From positions 186,001-250,000 of the forward strand of contig JADJNW010000003.1 in NCBI GenBank assembly GCA_016714085.1: a stretch of DNA of 64,000 bases. Reading direction: 5' to 3'. The first letter of the stretch is position 1. Every line of letters starts with the position of its first letter. Positions 1-8,254 of this stretch are shown here, piece by piece. Both the position numbers and the translations under genes were made by a program. Below the pieces are notes generated by a model. It worked only from the letters and a program-made list of their open reading frames with translations, ran no database searches and had not been told where the DNA came from. This DNA is from Saprospiraceae bacterium. Its GTDB lineage: Bacteria; Bacteroidota; Bacteroidia; Chitinophagales; Saprospiraceae.

Positions 1-8
1 CAAAATCA

Positions 9-647
9 ATGTGTAACCTATTTTTAGCCGATTCTTGCCCGTTGATGGTTGAAGGAGTGCGCCATGCCGTTTCTTCCTTCCCTCAACTGCAAATATCGGG
101 CGTTTGCCACTCGTATGATTGGCTACAATCCTGGCTTGCTACTCGCAAAGTGGATGTATTGCTACTTGACCCTGCGCTTGGAGGCAGCGATTATGCAGAA
201 GTTTGTAAAAAAATCAGCCAAAAGTATCCAAAACTGAAAATCCTACTTTTCAGCAATGATGACAACCCGGAATTGATTCGCCGATTGCTACGTTCAGGAA
301 CAAGAGGCATCTTACCTCGAAATGTGGATGGTGAAGAGCTTTTAAAAGCTGTAGAAGCTATCAATCGAGGCGAAATTTACTTGCATGAACGAGTGAAAAC
401 GGTCATCCTAGGCTTTTCACTCGGATTGACTCCTCAGCGCAAAAGCCAAGCTTTATTGACACGCCGGGAGCGCGAAATTCTTCGATTAATAGTTGATGAG
501 TACACGACTCGAGAAATCGCCGAAAAATTGTACATTGAATTTTGTACCGTCGAAACGCACCGCAAAAATCTCATCCAAAAATTAGGTGTAAAAAATACCG
601 CAGGACTCGTAAGAGTTGCCGTGGAACAGCAACTTTGTTTTAGCTGA
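9..647 (+). CDS. LuxR/NarL-type response regulator next to the CIS cluster
   Basis: A 212-residue two-domain regulator: a receiver domain (about residues 1-120) and a C-terminal LuxR-type helix-turn-helix (about 148-212, with TRREREILRLI and the recognition-helix region TVETHRKNL). It should bind DNA and control transcription. Asp54 in the LLLDP motif fits the phosphoacceptor. The receiver is divergent: the usual acidic pair after strand 1 is Asp-Ser (LADS) and the conserved lysine of the G-Y-L-L-K motif is arginine (GILPR), so phosphorylation may be weak or absent. No kinase gene is adjacent. It ends about 200 bases before the first CIS gene on the same strand, so it is a reasonable candidate regulator of that cluster, but this rests on position only. 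The start is the ATG immediately before strand 1. Confidence 0.85.
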   Translation: MCNLFLADSCPLMVEGVRHAVSSFPQLQISGVCHSYDWLQSWLATRKVDVLLLDPALGGSDYAEVCKKISQKYPKLKILLFSNDDNPELIRRLLRSGTRGILPRNVDGEELLKAVEAINRGEIYLHERVKTVILGFSLGLTPQRKSQALLTRREREILRLIVDEYTTREIAEKLYIEFCTVETHRKNLIQKLGVKNTAGLVRVAVEQQLCFS

Positions 648-768
648 ATACTGCTAATTGCCATCTGAAAGCTCCCCCCATTCGCTTCGATTTATTTTTT
701 TTGACCTGATTTTTCTTCCTGCTTGTTGAGTTGGAAGCTAAGATTGGTATGCCTGGAAGTATCATTTT

Positions 769-810
769 TACTGGATTTCAAGGATATTTTTAAATACTGG
801 ATTTCAAGGA
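769..810 (+). repeat. Two 16-bp direct repeats upstream of the PAAR gene
   Basis: The 16-mer TACTGGATTTCAAGGA occurs at 769-784 and again at 795-810, a 26-base period, in the 207-base gap between the LuxR-type regulator and the first CIS gene. The second copy ends about 45 bases before the ATG at 855. Tandem sites about 2.5 helical turns apart in front of a long operon could be an operator, possibly for the neighbouring regulator. That role is inference. No clear hairpin or promoter consensus was seen in the rest of this gap. Confidence 0.6.
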
Positions 811-854
811 AAAATAAGCGTAAATAAACTGCGTATTTGGCTAAAATTTTTTTC

Positions 855-1148
855 ATGTCAAAACCGGCAGCAAGAGTAAGTGACAATCACGTTTGTCCCA
901 TCGTAAGCCCGGCAGGGCCGCACGTAGGCGGGCCGATTTTGCCACCAGGAGAACCAACCGTGCTGATTGGAGGCTTACCAGCTGCAGTTGTAAGTGGTAT
1001 GTGTACTTGTGCAGGGCCTCCTGATAGCTTGATTTTAGGGTCAACCACTGTATTAATTGGTGGCAAGCCAGCAGTAAGATTAGGCGATACTACGGCGCAC
1101 GGCGGCACTATTGTGGGAGGAGACCCAACGGTTTTAATAGGCGGATAA
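855..1148 (+). CDS. PAAR-domain spike-tip protein of the CIS
   Basis: A 97-residue PAAR protein. It starts with SKPAARVSD, has glycine/proline-rich turns (GGPILPPGEPTV) and three copies of the T-V-L-I-G-G signature that form the small beta-cone capping the VgrG spike. Cys and His residues (NHVC, CTCAG, AHGG) fit the zinc site of PAAR tips. The ATG at 855 is preferred: the frame can be extended to a TTG at 837, but that adds non-family residues. It is the first structural gene of the cluster, 12 bases before the DUF4255 gene. Without an extension domain it should act only as the tip of the puncturing device. Equivalent to Pvc10 / Alg10 by family. Confidence 0.92.
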   Translation: MSKPAARVSDNHVCPIVSPAGPHVGGPILPPGEPTVLIGGLPAAVVSGMCTCAGPPDSLILGSTTVLIGGKPAVRLGDTTAHGGTIVGGDPTVLIGG

Positions 1149-1160
1149 TACCCAAAAACG

Positions 1161-1781
1161 ATGATAGCACACGCATTAAAAATAATTGTCGAAGAACTGA
1201 ATACCCATTTCAACAGTATTCAACCCGGAAATGTAGAAGACACGGTCGTTATGGGCAATATTGCTGCACTGGAAACCGACATTGATGCCACTATAAAAAA
1301 TCAACTTCGCAATAAAGTCGTAGCTACACTGGTCAACCTGAAGGAAGAAAGCGCTTTAAAAAACACGCCCCATTCTCGTGTAAATGATTCATTTAGAACG
1401 ATGTACTTCAATCCTCCTGTGTATGTAAATTTGTACATTTTATTTAGCATGACTACAACCAGTTCTTATGAAGACGCGCTTACTTATCTATCCCGATTGG
1501 TACGCTTTTTCCAATCTAAAAATGTTTTTACCCCTTCCAATAGCGCTGTCGTAACGGTTATGAATGAATATGACGAATTGGTTGATTTTAAATTGATTAT
1601 GGAATTGCATTCTCCTAATCTGGAAGAGTTGAATCATTTATGGGGTATGCTAGGAGGCAAACAATACCCATCGGTGATTTATCTTATGCGATTGCTGGAA
1701 TTGAAACGCGAAGATGAAGTAGAAGGCGCCGGCGTGATCGAAGAAATAGAAAGCAGATACAAAGTATTCGCACCCAAATAA
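1161..1781 (+). CDS. DUF4255 (Pvc16-type) cap adaptor protein
   Basis: A 206-residue protein with the DUF4255 / Pvc16 N-terminal family pattern: an N-terminal helix (MIAHALKIIVEELN), a middle beta stretch ending in NPPVYVNLYILFSMTT, and a helix with YEDALTYLSRLVRFFQ. In contractile injection systems this family caps the distal end of the tube and sheath and helps set particle length. It sits between PAAR and a gene of unknown function just ahead of the sheath, a usual position in Bacteroidota clusters. Gaps of 12 and 6 bases to its neighbours indicate one transcription unit. The frame is intact and the length normal. Confidence 0.88.
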   Translation: MIAHALKIIVEELNTHFNSIQPGNVEDTVVMGNIAALETDIDATIKNQLRNKVVATLVNLKEESALKNTPHSRVNDSFRTMYFNPPVYVNLYILFSMTTTSSYEDALTYLSRLVRFFQSKNVFTPSNSAVVTVMNEYDELVDFKLIMELHSPNLEELNHLWGMLGGKQYPSVIYLMRLLELKREDEVEGAGVIEEIESRYKVFAPK

Positions 1782-1787
1782 AATCAT

Positions 1788-2546
1788 ATGGAAATTTTTA
1801 CTTTCAAATATCAGTTGCTGTGCGAAATTAAAATATTACATCACTTCTTTCTGGACGATGTCAATACCGTTTTTGACAATTTGTCAACTACCGACCAGAA
1901 TCGTAAGCTTAGACAATACGACGTACGCAACTGGCTCAATATCGTGCCGGATACAGCAACGGTGGATACTTTGGGCGATCATAGGCTGGTGTACCGACCT
2001 ACGAAGCAAGGTTTTGTCATTTTATCGCAAACTGAATCAACAGATATTCCCCTACTATCTCTGGATAAATTGCTCATGCGATTTGATTTGAATTTTGAAA
2101 CAGGAGCAAGCGCTTATACAGCGTTACCCATTAATGTGATAAAAGCCGGAAATCCAACTACTTATGTTTTTGGAAATACACTTGCCGCTGCAAATAGTGG
2201 CATCGCTCCATCTTTGGCACTCGCGCCAGAAACATATAGTAACAGCAAACACTATCCTCCCGGAGAGATCGTACAGCAAGCTGGCACAAATTACAAAGCG
2301 CTCTATCAATCTGATAATCAGGGCATAAGTGTTAATAATGTTGATTATTGGCAGCCACTGCCTCCCGGAATTCGATATGCTACGACCTCCAATGCACAGC
2401 CACTTCCGCCGGATACAGACATAGATTCTCGTTTTTTTGGACGCGTCGAAATCAGTGGACAAAGCGGCTTTGGCAATTTCAATCTTTTAACAGGAGGCGG
2501 CAATTTACAAGGTAAGACATTTGAAATACGTGTAAATAAAATATAA
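1788..2546 (+). CDS. CIS-associated protein of unknown function with a CBM5/12-like module
   Basis: A 252-residue protein I cannot place in a named family. The first ~110 residues (FKYQLLCEIKILHHFFLDD) look like a compact globular domain shared by CIS clusters between DUF4255 and the sheath; that is recollection, not a search. Residues about 160-195 match the pattern of a carbohydrate-binding module of family 5/12: Y-PPGEIV, then GTNYKAL, then an aspartate/asparagine-rich turn, then DYWQPLPP. The C-terminus is glycine-rich and beta-like. Six bases separate it from the cap gene and 27 from the sheath gene, so it is co-transcribed with structural genes. It may be an accessory surface protein that lets the particle bind glycans, or part of the cap. 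The binding role is inference. Confidence 0.6.
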   Translation: MEIFTFKYQLLCEIKILHHFFLDDVNTVFDNLSTTDQNRKLRQYDVRNWLNIVPDTATVDTLGDHRLVYRPTKQGFVILSQTESTDIPLLSLDKLLMRFDLNFETGASAYTALPINVIKAGNPTTYVFGNTLAAANSGIAPSLALAPETYSNSKHYPPGEIVQQAGTNYKALYQSDNQGISVNNVDYWQPLPPGIRYATTSNAQPLPPDTDIDSRFFGRVEISGQSGFGNFNLLTGGGNLQGKTFEIRVNKI

Positions 2547-2573
2547 TTCGTATTATTCTCAAAATCAATAACC

Positions 2574-4008
2574 ATGCCACTAGATTTAACCCAATTAAAA
2601 ACACCTGGCGTCTATATCGACGAGGTGCCCAAATTTCCACCTTCCATCGCTGCGGTCGCCACGGCCATACCAGCATTTATAGGATATACCGAAAAAGCCC
2701 TTGATGGTAAAGGCAACGACCTGACCAACGTACCGACCAGAATCACTTCCTTGTTGGAATATGAAACATTTTTTGGCGGGCCGCAACCCGAAGAAAACCT
2801 GGAAATTACATTTACAGAAGTGACCACGCCCGCAGGCACGCAAGAAACGATTTCTGTCGCTTTTAGCGGAGATGCTTCTAACCATAATATGTATTATAGT
2901 TTACGGGCTTATTTTGCGAATGGCGGCGCCCTTGTTATATCGTTTCTATTGGCGCTTACAAAGCGATCGGTGGAGCCCTGGTACTTACAGAGTTTGAGGA
3001 TGGCTTGGGAGCTTTGGAAAAAGAAGATGAACCAACACTGATCGTTTTCCCTGAAGGGCAAAAAATGGATGAAGGCGATTATTACGCCATTCAAAACGCT
3101 GCGCTTAATCAATGCGGGTTGCTGAAAGACCGTTTTAGCATTATGGATTTGCATGATACTGGCGAAACGCTCGTGACCAGCGGCAATGTAAATACGCCGC
3201 TACTGCGTTCCGTGGTGGTATTACTTCCTCCAACATTCGCTATGGGGCAGCATATTTTCCAAATCTAAAAGCTGTTTTCGGCTATCTCGCTGATGAAACG
3301 ACTGTAAACATCAATCATACAGTGGATGCAGTAGCAGGAACGCTTAATGGTTCTGATCTTGATGCGATAAAATCTAGCAATACTGCCGGTTATAATAAAC
3401 TTGCGCTGGCCTTATCGCGCTTTCCAGTTATTCTTCCCCCAAGTCCAGTAATGGCGGGGGTTTACGCACAAGTAGATAGCTCAAGAGGCGTTTGGAAAGC
3501 TCCGGCAAATGTTGGCTTGGTGAGCGTGACAGATGTAACTTTTAAAGTGACCAACGGCATCCAGGATGGTTTGAATGTTGATCCCGGTACTGGTAAATCT
3601 ATCAATGTAATTCGTCCTTTCACAGGTAAAGGCATTGTCGTCTGGGGCGCACGCACACTGACAGGTAATGACAATGAATGGCGCTACGTCAACGTCCGCC
3701 GCTTTTTCAATATGGTGGAAGAATCTTCCAAAAAGGCGACCGAGCAATTTGTTTTTGAACCCAACGACACCAATACTTGGGTAAAGGTGCAGGCGATGAT
3801 CGAAAACTTCCTTACCACGCTCTGGCGGCAAGGGGCTTTGCAAGGTGCGACTACGGAGAAAGCATTTTATGTACTTGTTGGGTTGGGCAAAACAATGACC
3901 GCGCTCGACATCCTCGAAGGTAGAATGATCGTAGAAATCGGCATGGCAGTAGTCCGTCCGGCTGAATTTATCGTACTCCGCTTCTCGCACAAATTACCAG
4001 AGGCATAA
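2574..4008 (+). CDS. CIS contractile sheath protein (reading frame broken twice in this assembly)
   Basis: Three consecutive frames together encode one ~478-residue sheath protein: 2574-~2928, ~2930-~3205 and ~3206-4008. The N-terminus LKTPGVYIDEV and a C-terminal stretch ending in FSHKLPEA are family hallmarks. At about 2925-2930 the frame moves by one base in a GGCGGCGCC tract. Restoring one G gives NGG-x-PCYIVSIGAY, the expected sheath sequence. At about 3203-3208 another missing G (CTGCG for CTGGCG) restores AFRGGI and RYGAAYFPNLK. The sheath drives contraction that pushes the tube through the target membrane, so a true double frameshift would kill the machine. No second sheath gene is present in the window. 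Sequencing error is the likelier reading because similar indels hit unrelated genes, including argS. Confidence 0.9.
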
Positions 4009-4094
4009 TGATTTACCATTAGTTATTTACTTTTTAATGATTTTCATTTACTATTTGTAATATTTTATTGACAAAATTTAAAAGACTAAATAAA

Positions 4095-4526
4095 ATGGCT
4101 GAATATCCTCTTCCTAAATTTCATTTTGAAGTCGAAATAGGCGGCAACACACTCGGCTTCACCGAAGTAACCGGGCTCGATAAACAGATTGACGTGATAG
4201 AATATCGGGAAGGTCAAAGCAAAACCTATTCCAAAATCAAGATGCCTGGTATGCAGAAATATAGCAACATAACGATGAAGCGCGGCACCTTTGTCGGCAA
4301 AACCGAGTATTACGATTGGCTAAAAACGGTAGATATGCTGGGCAATACCGAGCGTCGAGATATCACCATCAAGTTATTGAATGAGAACCACGAGCCTGTT
4401 TTCACCTGGAAAGCTTTGAATGCCTTCCCAACGAAGGTGCAGGCAAGCGATCTCAAAGCAGATGGCAACGAGGTGGCAATTGAGACGATCGAAATTGCAC
4501 ATGAAGGTTTGTCTCTGGTTCAATAA
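4095..4526 (+). CDS. CIS inner tube protein, first copy (gp19/Hcp-like)
   Basis: A 143-residue member of the phage T4 gp19 / CIS tube family. Visible features are PLPKFHFEVEIGG, the loop GFTEVTGLDKQIDVIEYREG, the strand YSNITMKRGTFVG and LLNENHEPVFTWKALNAFP. Subunits stack as hexameric rings to make the rigid inner tube carrying cargo. The ATG at 4095 is chosen; a TTG 27 bases earlier would add an atypical basic leader. It follows the sheath by 86 bases, which contain no gene. As the copy nearest the sheath it is probably the main tube subunit (Pvc1-like). Confidence 0.92.
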   Translation: MAEYPLPKFHFEVEIGGNTLGFTEVTGLDKQIDVIEYREGQSKTYSKIKMPGMQKYSNITMKRGTFVGKTEYYDWLKTVDMLGNTERRDITIKLLNENHEPVFTWKALNAFPTKVQASDLKADGNEVAIETIEIAHEGLSLVQ

Positions 4527-4601
4527 ACAATTTTTCAACTGGCTGATTCACAGGCAAAACTGCATTCTGCCAACTGAAAACTGCCAATTTATTGAATAAT
4601 T

Positions 4602-5048
4602 ATGGCTGGCTATTACCCACCGGTAGGGTTTCATTTTCGGGTGGAATTCTCCGACATTAGCAAAAACGACAACGATACACGCTTCCAGTCGGTGACAGGA
4701 CTTTCGGTAGAATACGATATGGAAACCTTCAAAGAAGGTGGCGAAAACCGTTTCGAGCACTCGTTACCCGTACGTACTAAGTACCCGGATTTGGTGCTCA
4801 AGCGCGGCTATCTAACTGCCGATTCTGATGTATTCAAATGGTGCAAAAAGGCTTTTCAGGAGCGAGAATTCAAACCTGCCAATCTGATTATTTCGCTTTT
4901 GAATGAAAATCATGAGCCATTAAAAACCTGGAACATCGTTGGCGCTTGGCCTAAGAAATGGTCGGTATCCGATTTCAATGCGGAAAACAATGCCATTGTC
5001 ATAGAAACCCTGGAACTGCGTTATCAATTTTTCACGATCCAAAATTGA
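4602..5048 (+). CDS. CIS inner tube protein, second copy (tube-initiation type)
   Basis: A 148-residue second gp19-family tube protein, clearly related to the upstream copy: PPVGFHFRVEF, QSVTGLSVEYDMETFKEGGENRFEHSLP, LVLKRGY and LLNENHEPLKTWNIVGAWPKKW. PVC-like systems encode several tube paralogues, and those next to the baseplate genes (Pvc5-like) usually form the ring joining tube and spike; I infer that role here. The 75-base gap in front holds a run of near-repeated words around CTGCCAACTGAAAACTGCCA but no gene. It ends 4 bases before the next small gene. The frame is intact. Confidence 0.9.
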   Translation: MAGYYPPVGFHFRVEFSDISKNDNDTRFQSVTGLSVEYDMETFKEGGENRFEHSLPVRTKYPDLVLKRGYLTADSDVFKWCKKAFQEREFKPANLIISLLNENHEPLKTWNIVGAWPKKWSVSDFNAENNAIVIETLELRYQFFTIQN

Positions 5049-5052
5049 TGAT

Positions 5053-5250
5053 ATGCCAATACAAATCAGAGAATTACACATTAAAGTTGCTGTGAATGAA
5101 CCCGCTGAAGCCAGTAACACCTCACCTGTTCGCTCTACTCCATCACCCGGTGGTGCACAGGGACAAATGGGCGAAGACCAGCGCGATCAGATTATTGCAG
5201 AATGCGTGGAACAAGTGATGAATATCCTTCGTGAAAAATCAGAAAGATGA
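5053..5250 (+). CDS. Small DUF5908-type CIS protein
   Basis: A 65-residue protein starting MPIQIRELHIKVAVNE, then a Pro/Ser/Gly-rich linker, then a helix (DQRDQIIAECVEQVMNILRE). This matches the DUF5908 pattern, a short conserved family in Bacteroidota CIS clusters between the tube and the LysM baseplate gene (position of Pvc6 / Alg6). Its exact role is not established. It starts 4 bases after the second tube gene, so the two are likely translated together. Small size and context, rather than any catalytic motif, support the call. Confidence 0.8.
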   Translation: MPIQIRELHIKVAVNEPAEASNTSPVRSTPSPGGAQGQMGEDQRDQIIAECVEQVMNILREKSER

Positions 5251-5443
5251 TTTTGATGGAATGATAGAATATAGGAATAATGGATTTTTGTAATGTGATA
5301 CATTTATAAATGTGTTAAAACTATCGGAGTTGAAATTTTTCATTCCACCGCTCCAAAACTCCATTATTCTATCTGAGAGCAATGGCAAAAATATTACATA
5401 TTAGTAAATAAATACTTGAAATAAAAATCATAGGCTACATAAT
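5251..5443. other. Intergenic gap inside the CIS operon with a 14-bp palindrome
   Basis: This 193-base AT-rich gap contains the perfect palindrome ACATTTATAAATGT at 5300-5313. It also has inverted words flanking it: GATAGAATATAGGAATAATGG near 5263-5283 and CCATTATTCTATC about 5360-5373. No gene was found. It could be a transcript-processing or attenuation hairpin between tube and baseplate genes, or one of the word-like filler repeats common in this chromosome. It is the largest gap within the core structural genes. Confidence 0.4.
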
Positions 5444-6130
5444 ATGGCAAATGGAAAACTTGAAAAAATGCGGATTATCGCTTACACCAATGCAGAAATG
5501 AGCGATGATGCCAAGGTGGATGAATTCATAGCGATGATGAATCCGGAGACCTACCAGTTGGATTATAAAATCGAATACAACGAAGGGCAAGGGCAAGGTA
5601 GCAGCGGCAGTCAGCAGAAGTACAAACTTACAAAACCAGAGGAGTTTACCTTCGAATTTTTGTTCGACAATACTGGCATTATTGATGGCAACGCTCGCAG
5701 CGATGTCTGGGATGATGTCAAGCATTTCAAGTCTATGCTGGTAGATTACGACGGTGAAATCCACGAACCACGCCATTTCAAGTTGATCTGGGGCGTGAGC
5801 ATTTTCAAAGGACGATTGACTACGCTGAATATTACATTCAAGCTTTTTAAACCCGATGGAACCCCGATTCGCGCCATTGCAAAAGCCGGTTTTAAAGGTA
5901 GCGTGGAAGAAAATCTCCGGGTAGCGAAAGAAGATAGCCAGTCGCCCGATCTCACACACGAGCGTAAAGTAAAGCCCGGGGATCACTTGTCTTTAATGAC
6001 TTTTCGCATTTATGAGAATCCAGGCTATTACTTGCAAGTTGCCAAAGCGAACGACCTGACAAACTTCAGAAACCTGGAAATAGGAAGTAAAATCCTTTTC
6101 CCACCGATTGACAAGAACAACAACCGATAA
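5444..6130 (+). CDS. CIS tube-baseplate protein with C-terminal LysM (Pvc7-type)
   Basis: A 228-residue protein. The N-terminal two thirds (MRIIAYTNAEM, FIAMMNPETYQLDY, EFTFEFLFDNTGIID, FKLIWGVSIFKGRL) are the CIS tube/baseplate-hub domain. The C-terminus is LysM-like (VKPGDHLSLMTFRIYENPGYY, then AKANDL and GSKILFPP). In PVC-like systems it joins the tube to the VgrG spike hub, comparable to T4 gp53 or the LysM protein of phage tails. The order LysM gene, VgrG, gp25 is the standard order. It is 11 bases from the VgrG gene. The frame is intact. Confidence 0.9.
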   Translation: MANGKLEKMRIIAYTNAEMSDDAKVDEFIAMMNPETYQLDYKIEYNEGQGQGSSGSQQKYKLTKPEEFTFEFLFDNTGIIDGNARSDVWDDVKHFKSMLVDYDGEIHEPRHFKLIWGVSIFKGRLTTLNITFKLFKPDGTPIRAIAKAGFKGSVEENLRVAKEDSQSPDLTHERKVKPGDHLSLMTFRIYENPGYYLQVAKANDLTNFRNLEIGSKILFPPIDKNNNR

Positions 6131-6141
6131 CCAAAACAAAA

Positions 6142-7781
6142 ATGCCAAACGAACGCGTCATACCTACCAGCGCAAGCCCTGATGTGTGTACTTTCACCAT
6201 TTTCTCGGATGGAAGTGAGGTGTCGAGATCATATCATGTCTTATCTATTTCTGTGACGCGCGAATTAAATCATATCCCCACCGCCTCTATTATTTTACTC
6301 GATGGCGAAGCTGCACGCGAAACCTTTGAAATCAGTGATAAAGACGAATTTATTCCTGGCAAGGAAATCAAAATACAAGGGGGGTACCGCGGCGAAGAGG
6401 ATACAATTTTCGAGGGAATTATCATTCGTCATAGCATCAAGGTTCGTAAAAATAGCTCTTACCTGATCGTAGATTGCAAAGATAAGGCGGTGAAAATGAC
6501 GATTGGTTTGAAAAATAAATACTTCTCTGAGCAAAAAGACAGCGATATCATCGAAGAATTGATTGGGCAGTATGGCTTGGATACAGATATTGTGACAACG
6601 ACTGTTGAGCATTTGCAAATGGTACAATATCGCTCTACCGACTGGGATTTCATACTCAGTAGGGCCTCTGCAAATGGTATGTTTATTAGAATTGAAAATG
6701 GTAAAATCAGCATTCAAAAACCCGATTTGGGTCAGGAAGCCGCGGTCACCTTGCAATATGGCTCGTCTTTGTTGGAATTAGATGCCGAAATGGATGCACG
6801 TTTGCAATATCCTACTGTCAAAACCGCTTCCTGGAACTATACCGATCAGGCAAGCTCATCGAACCGGAATTGCAGAATTGGGCGGATGCGGTGCTACTAC
6901 AATCGCAATTAGCAAAAATCGTAGGTAGAGCTAAATGTCAAGGCAATGCTAATATCAAGCCTGGTGGCATTGTTGAAATCAATGGTATCGGCGACCGTTT
7001 TAAAGGCAAAGCTTTTGTTTCTGGAGTCCGACATCAGATTGCCAAAGGAAACTGGGAAATGGATATTCAAATTGGCTACAATCCTGAGGATTGGATTCCC
7101 GTAACTAACTCAGAACCAAGTGATTTATCAAAACAATTACTCCCGATAATCCAGGGATTACATATAGGAATTGTCACACAACTACAGGATGATCCCGAAG
7201 GTGAGAACCGCATTAAAGTCAAGCTTCCCGTCATCAGCACAGCGGATGAAGGCATCTGGACACGCATTGCTACACTCGATGCCGGCCAGAATCGAGGCGC
7301 TTTTTTTCTGCCGGAAATCGGCGATGAAGTAATCGTAGGCTTTTTAGATAACGACCCTCGTCAGGCTGTAATGCTTGGTATGTGCCATAGCAGCGCTAAA
7401 CCCGCACCATTGGAAGCCAGCGACGATAATCACGAGAAAGGTTACGTTTCCCGTAGCGAAATGAAAATGATTTTCAACGATGATAAAAAAACGTTGCTGT
7501 TGGAAACGCCCGGTGGCAATAAAATTCTATTGACCGATGAAGATCAGGGTATTATTCTGGAAGATCAAAATGGAAATAAAATTACAATGGATTCAAATGG
7601 GATTGTCATTGAAAGCGCCTCTGATATGCAATTTAAGGCTTCTCAAAGTATAAAAATGGAAGGCTTGAGTGTGGATGTAAAAGCATCAACCGGTTTCAAG
7701 GCGGATGGCGGCGGCGGTTGCGAACTCTCAGCAGGCAATGGTTCTACGGTAGTGAAAGGCGGTATTGTAAGAATTAATTAA
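6142..7781 (+). CDS. VgrG/Pvc8-type spike protein (frame broken once in this assembly)
   Basis: A spike trimer protein of about 546 residues read from two frames. The first part (6142-~6860) carries the gp27-like hub: SYHVLSISVTREL, IKIQGGYRGEEDTIFEG, WDFILSRASANGMF. The second part (~6861-7781) carries the gp5-like OB fold (GIVTQLQDDPEGENRIKVKLP, LPEIGDEVIVGFLDNDPRQAV) and a beta-helix tail (ILLTDEDQGIILEDQNGNKITM). At about 6855-6863 one base is missing; restoring it joins YTDQASSS to EPELQNWADAVL without losing family sequence. The protein bears the PAAR tip and pierces the target membrane. No enzymatic extension is seen. The indel resembles the others in this window and is probably a sequence error. 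Confidence 0.9.
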
Positions 7782-7792
7782 ACAAGAAAAAC

Positions 7793-8254
7793 ATGGCAAA
7801 CGGCGACATCCAACAAAATTTTCTGGGGCGCGGCTGGAGCTTTCCGCCCACTTTTGATTATGACATTGGATCAGTGCAAATGCTTGAAGAAGTGGAAGAT
7901 ATATATAGCAGTTTGCATATACTTTTGACCACTATCACTGGCGAACGCATCATGCAACCGCGCTTTGGCTGCAACCTGGAAGAGCTGTTATTTGAGTCTA
8001 TTGACTCAACGCTTAAAACTTTGATAATTGATAAGATAGAAACTTCAATTCTGTATTTCGAGTCAAGGATCAAGCCCTTGCGTATAGATTTAATTGATGA
8101 CTTAGAATTGGAAGGCAAACTCTTGATAGAGGTTGATTTTATTGTCAAAAGCACGAATTCCCGATTCAATTTTGTCTTCCCGTTTTACAAAAACGAAGGC
8201 AGTCAGATTCTCAATTTTTTGATTAGCGCCCCAATTTCCAATGAAGGATTATGA
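7793..8254 (+). CDS. gp25/GPW-like baseplate wedge protein (Pvc9-type)
   Basis: A 153-residue gp25-like protein with GRGWSFPPTFDYD, then EDIYSSLHILLTTITGERIMQPRFGCNLEELLFE, the region containing the conserved E-P-R / Q-P-R motif of the family. It forms the baseplate wedge from which sheath assembly starts. It begins 11 bases after VgrG and overlaps the next gene by four bases (ATGA at 8251-8254), a classic coupled-translation junction. Length and frame are normal. Confidence 0.92.
   Translation: MANGDIQQNFLGRGWSFPPTFDYDIGSVQMLEEVEDIYSSLHILLTTITGERIMQPRFGCNLEELLFESIDSTLKTLIIDKIETSILYFESRIKPLRIDLIDDLELEGKLLIEVDFIVKSTNSRFNFVFPFYKNEGSQILNFLISAPISNEGL

Noticed and set aside
887..1213. Minus-strand open frame opposite the PAAR gene
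   Set aside because: A shadow of the Gly/Pro-rich PAAR codons with no family features.
2574..4008. Programmed ribosomal frameshifting in the sheath gene
   Set aside because: No slippery heptamer or downstream structure at the shift sites, two shifts would be needed, and the same kind of indel occurs in argS, susD and susC.
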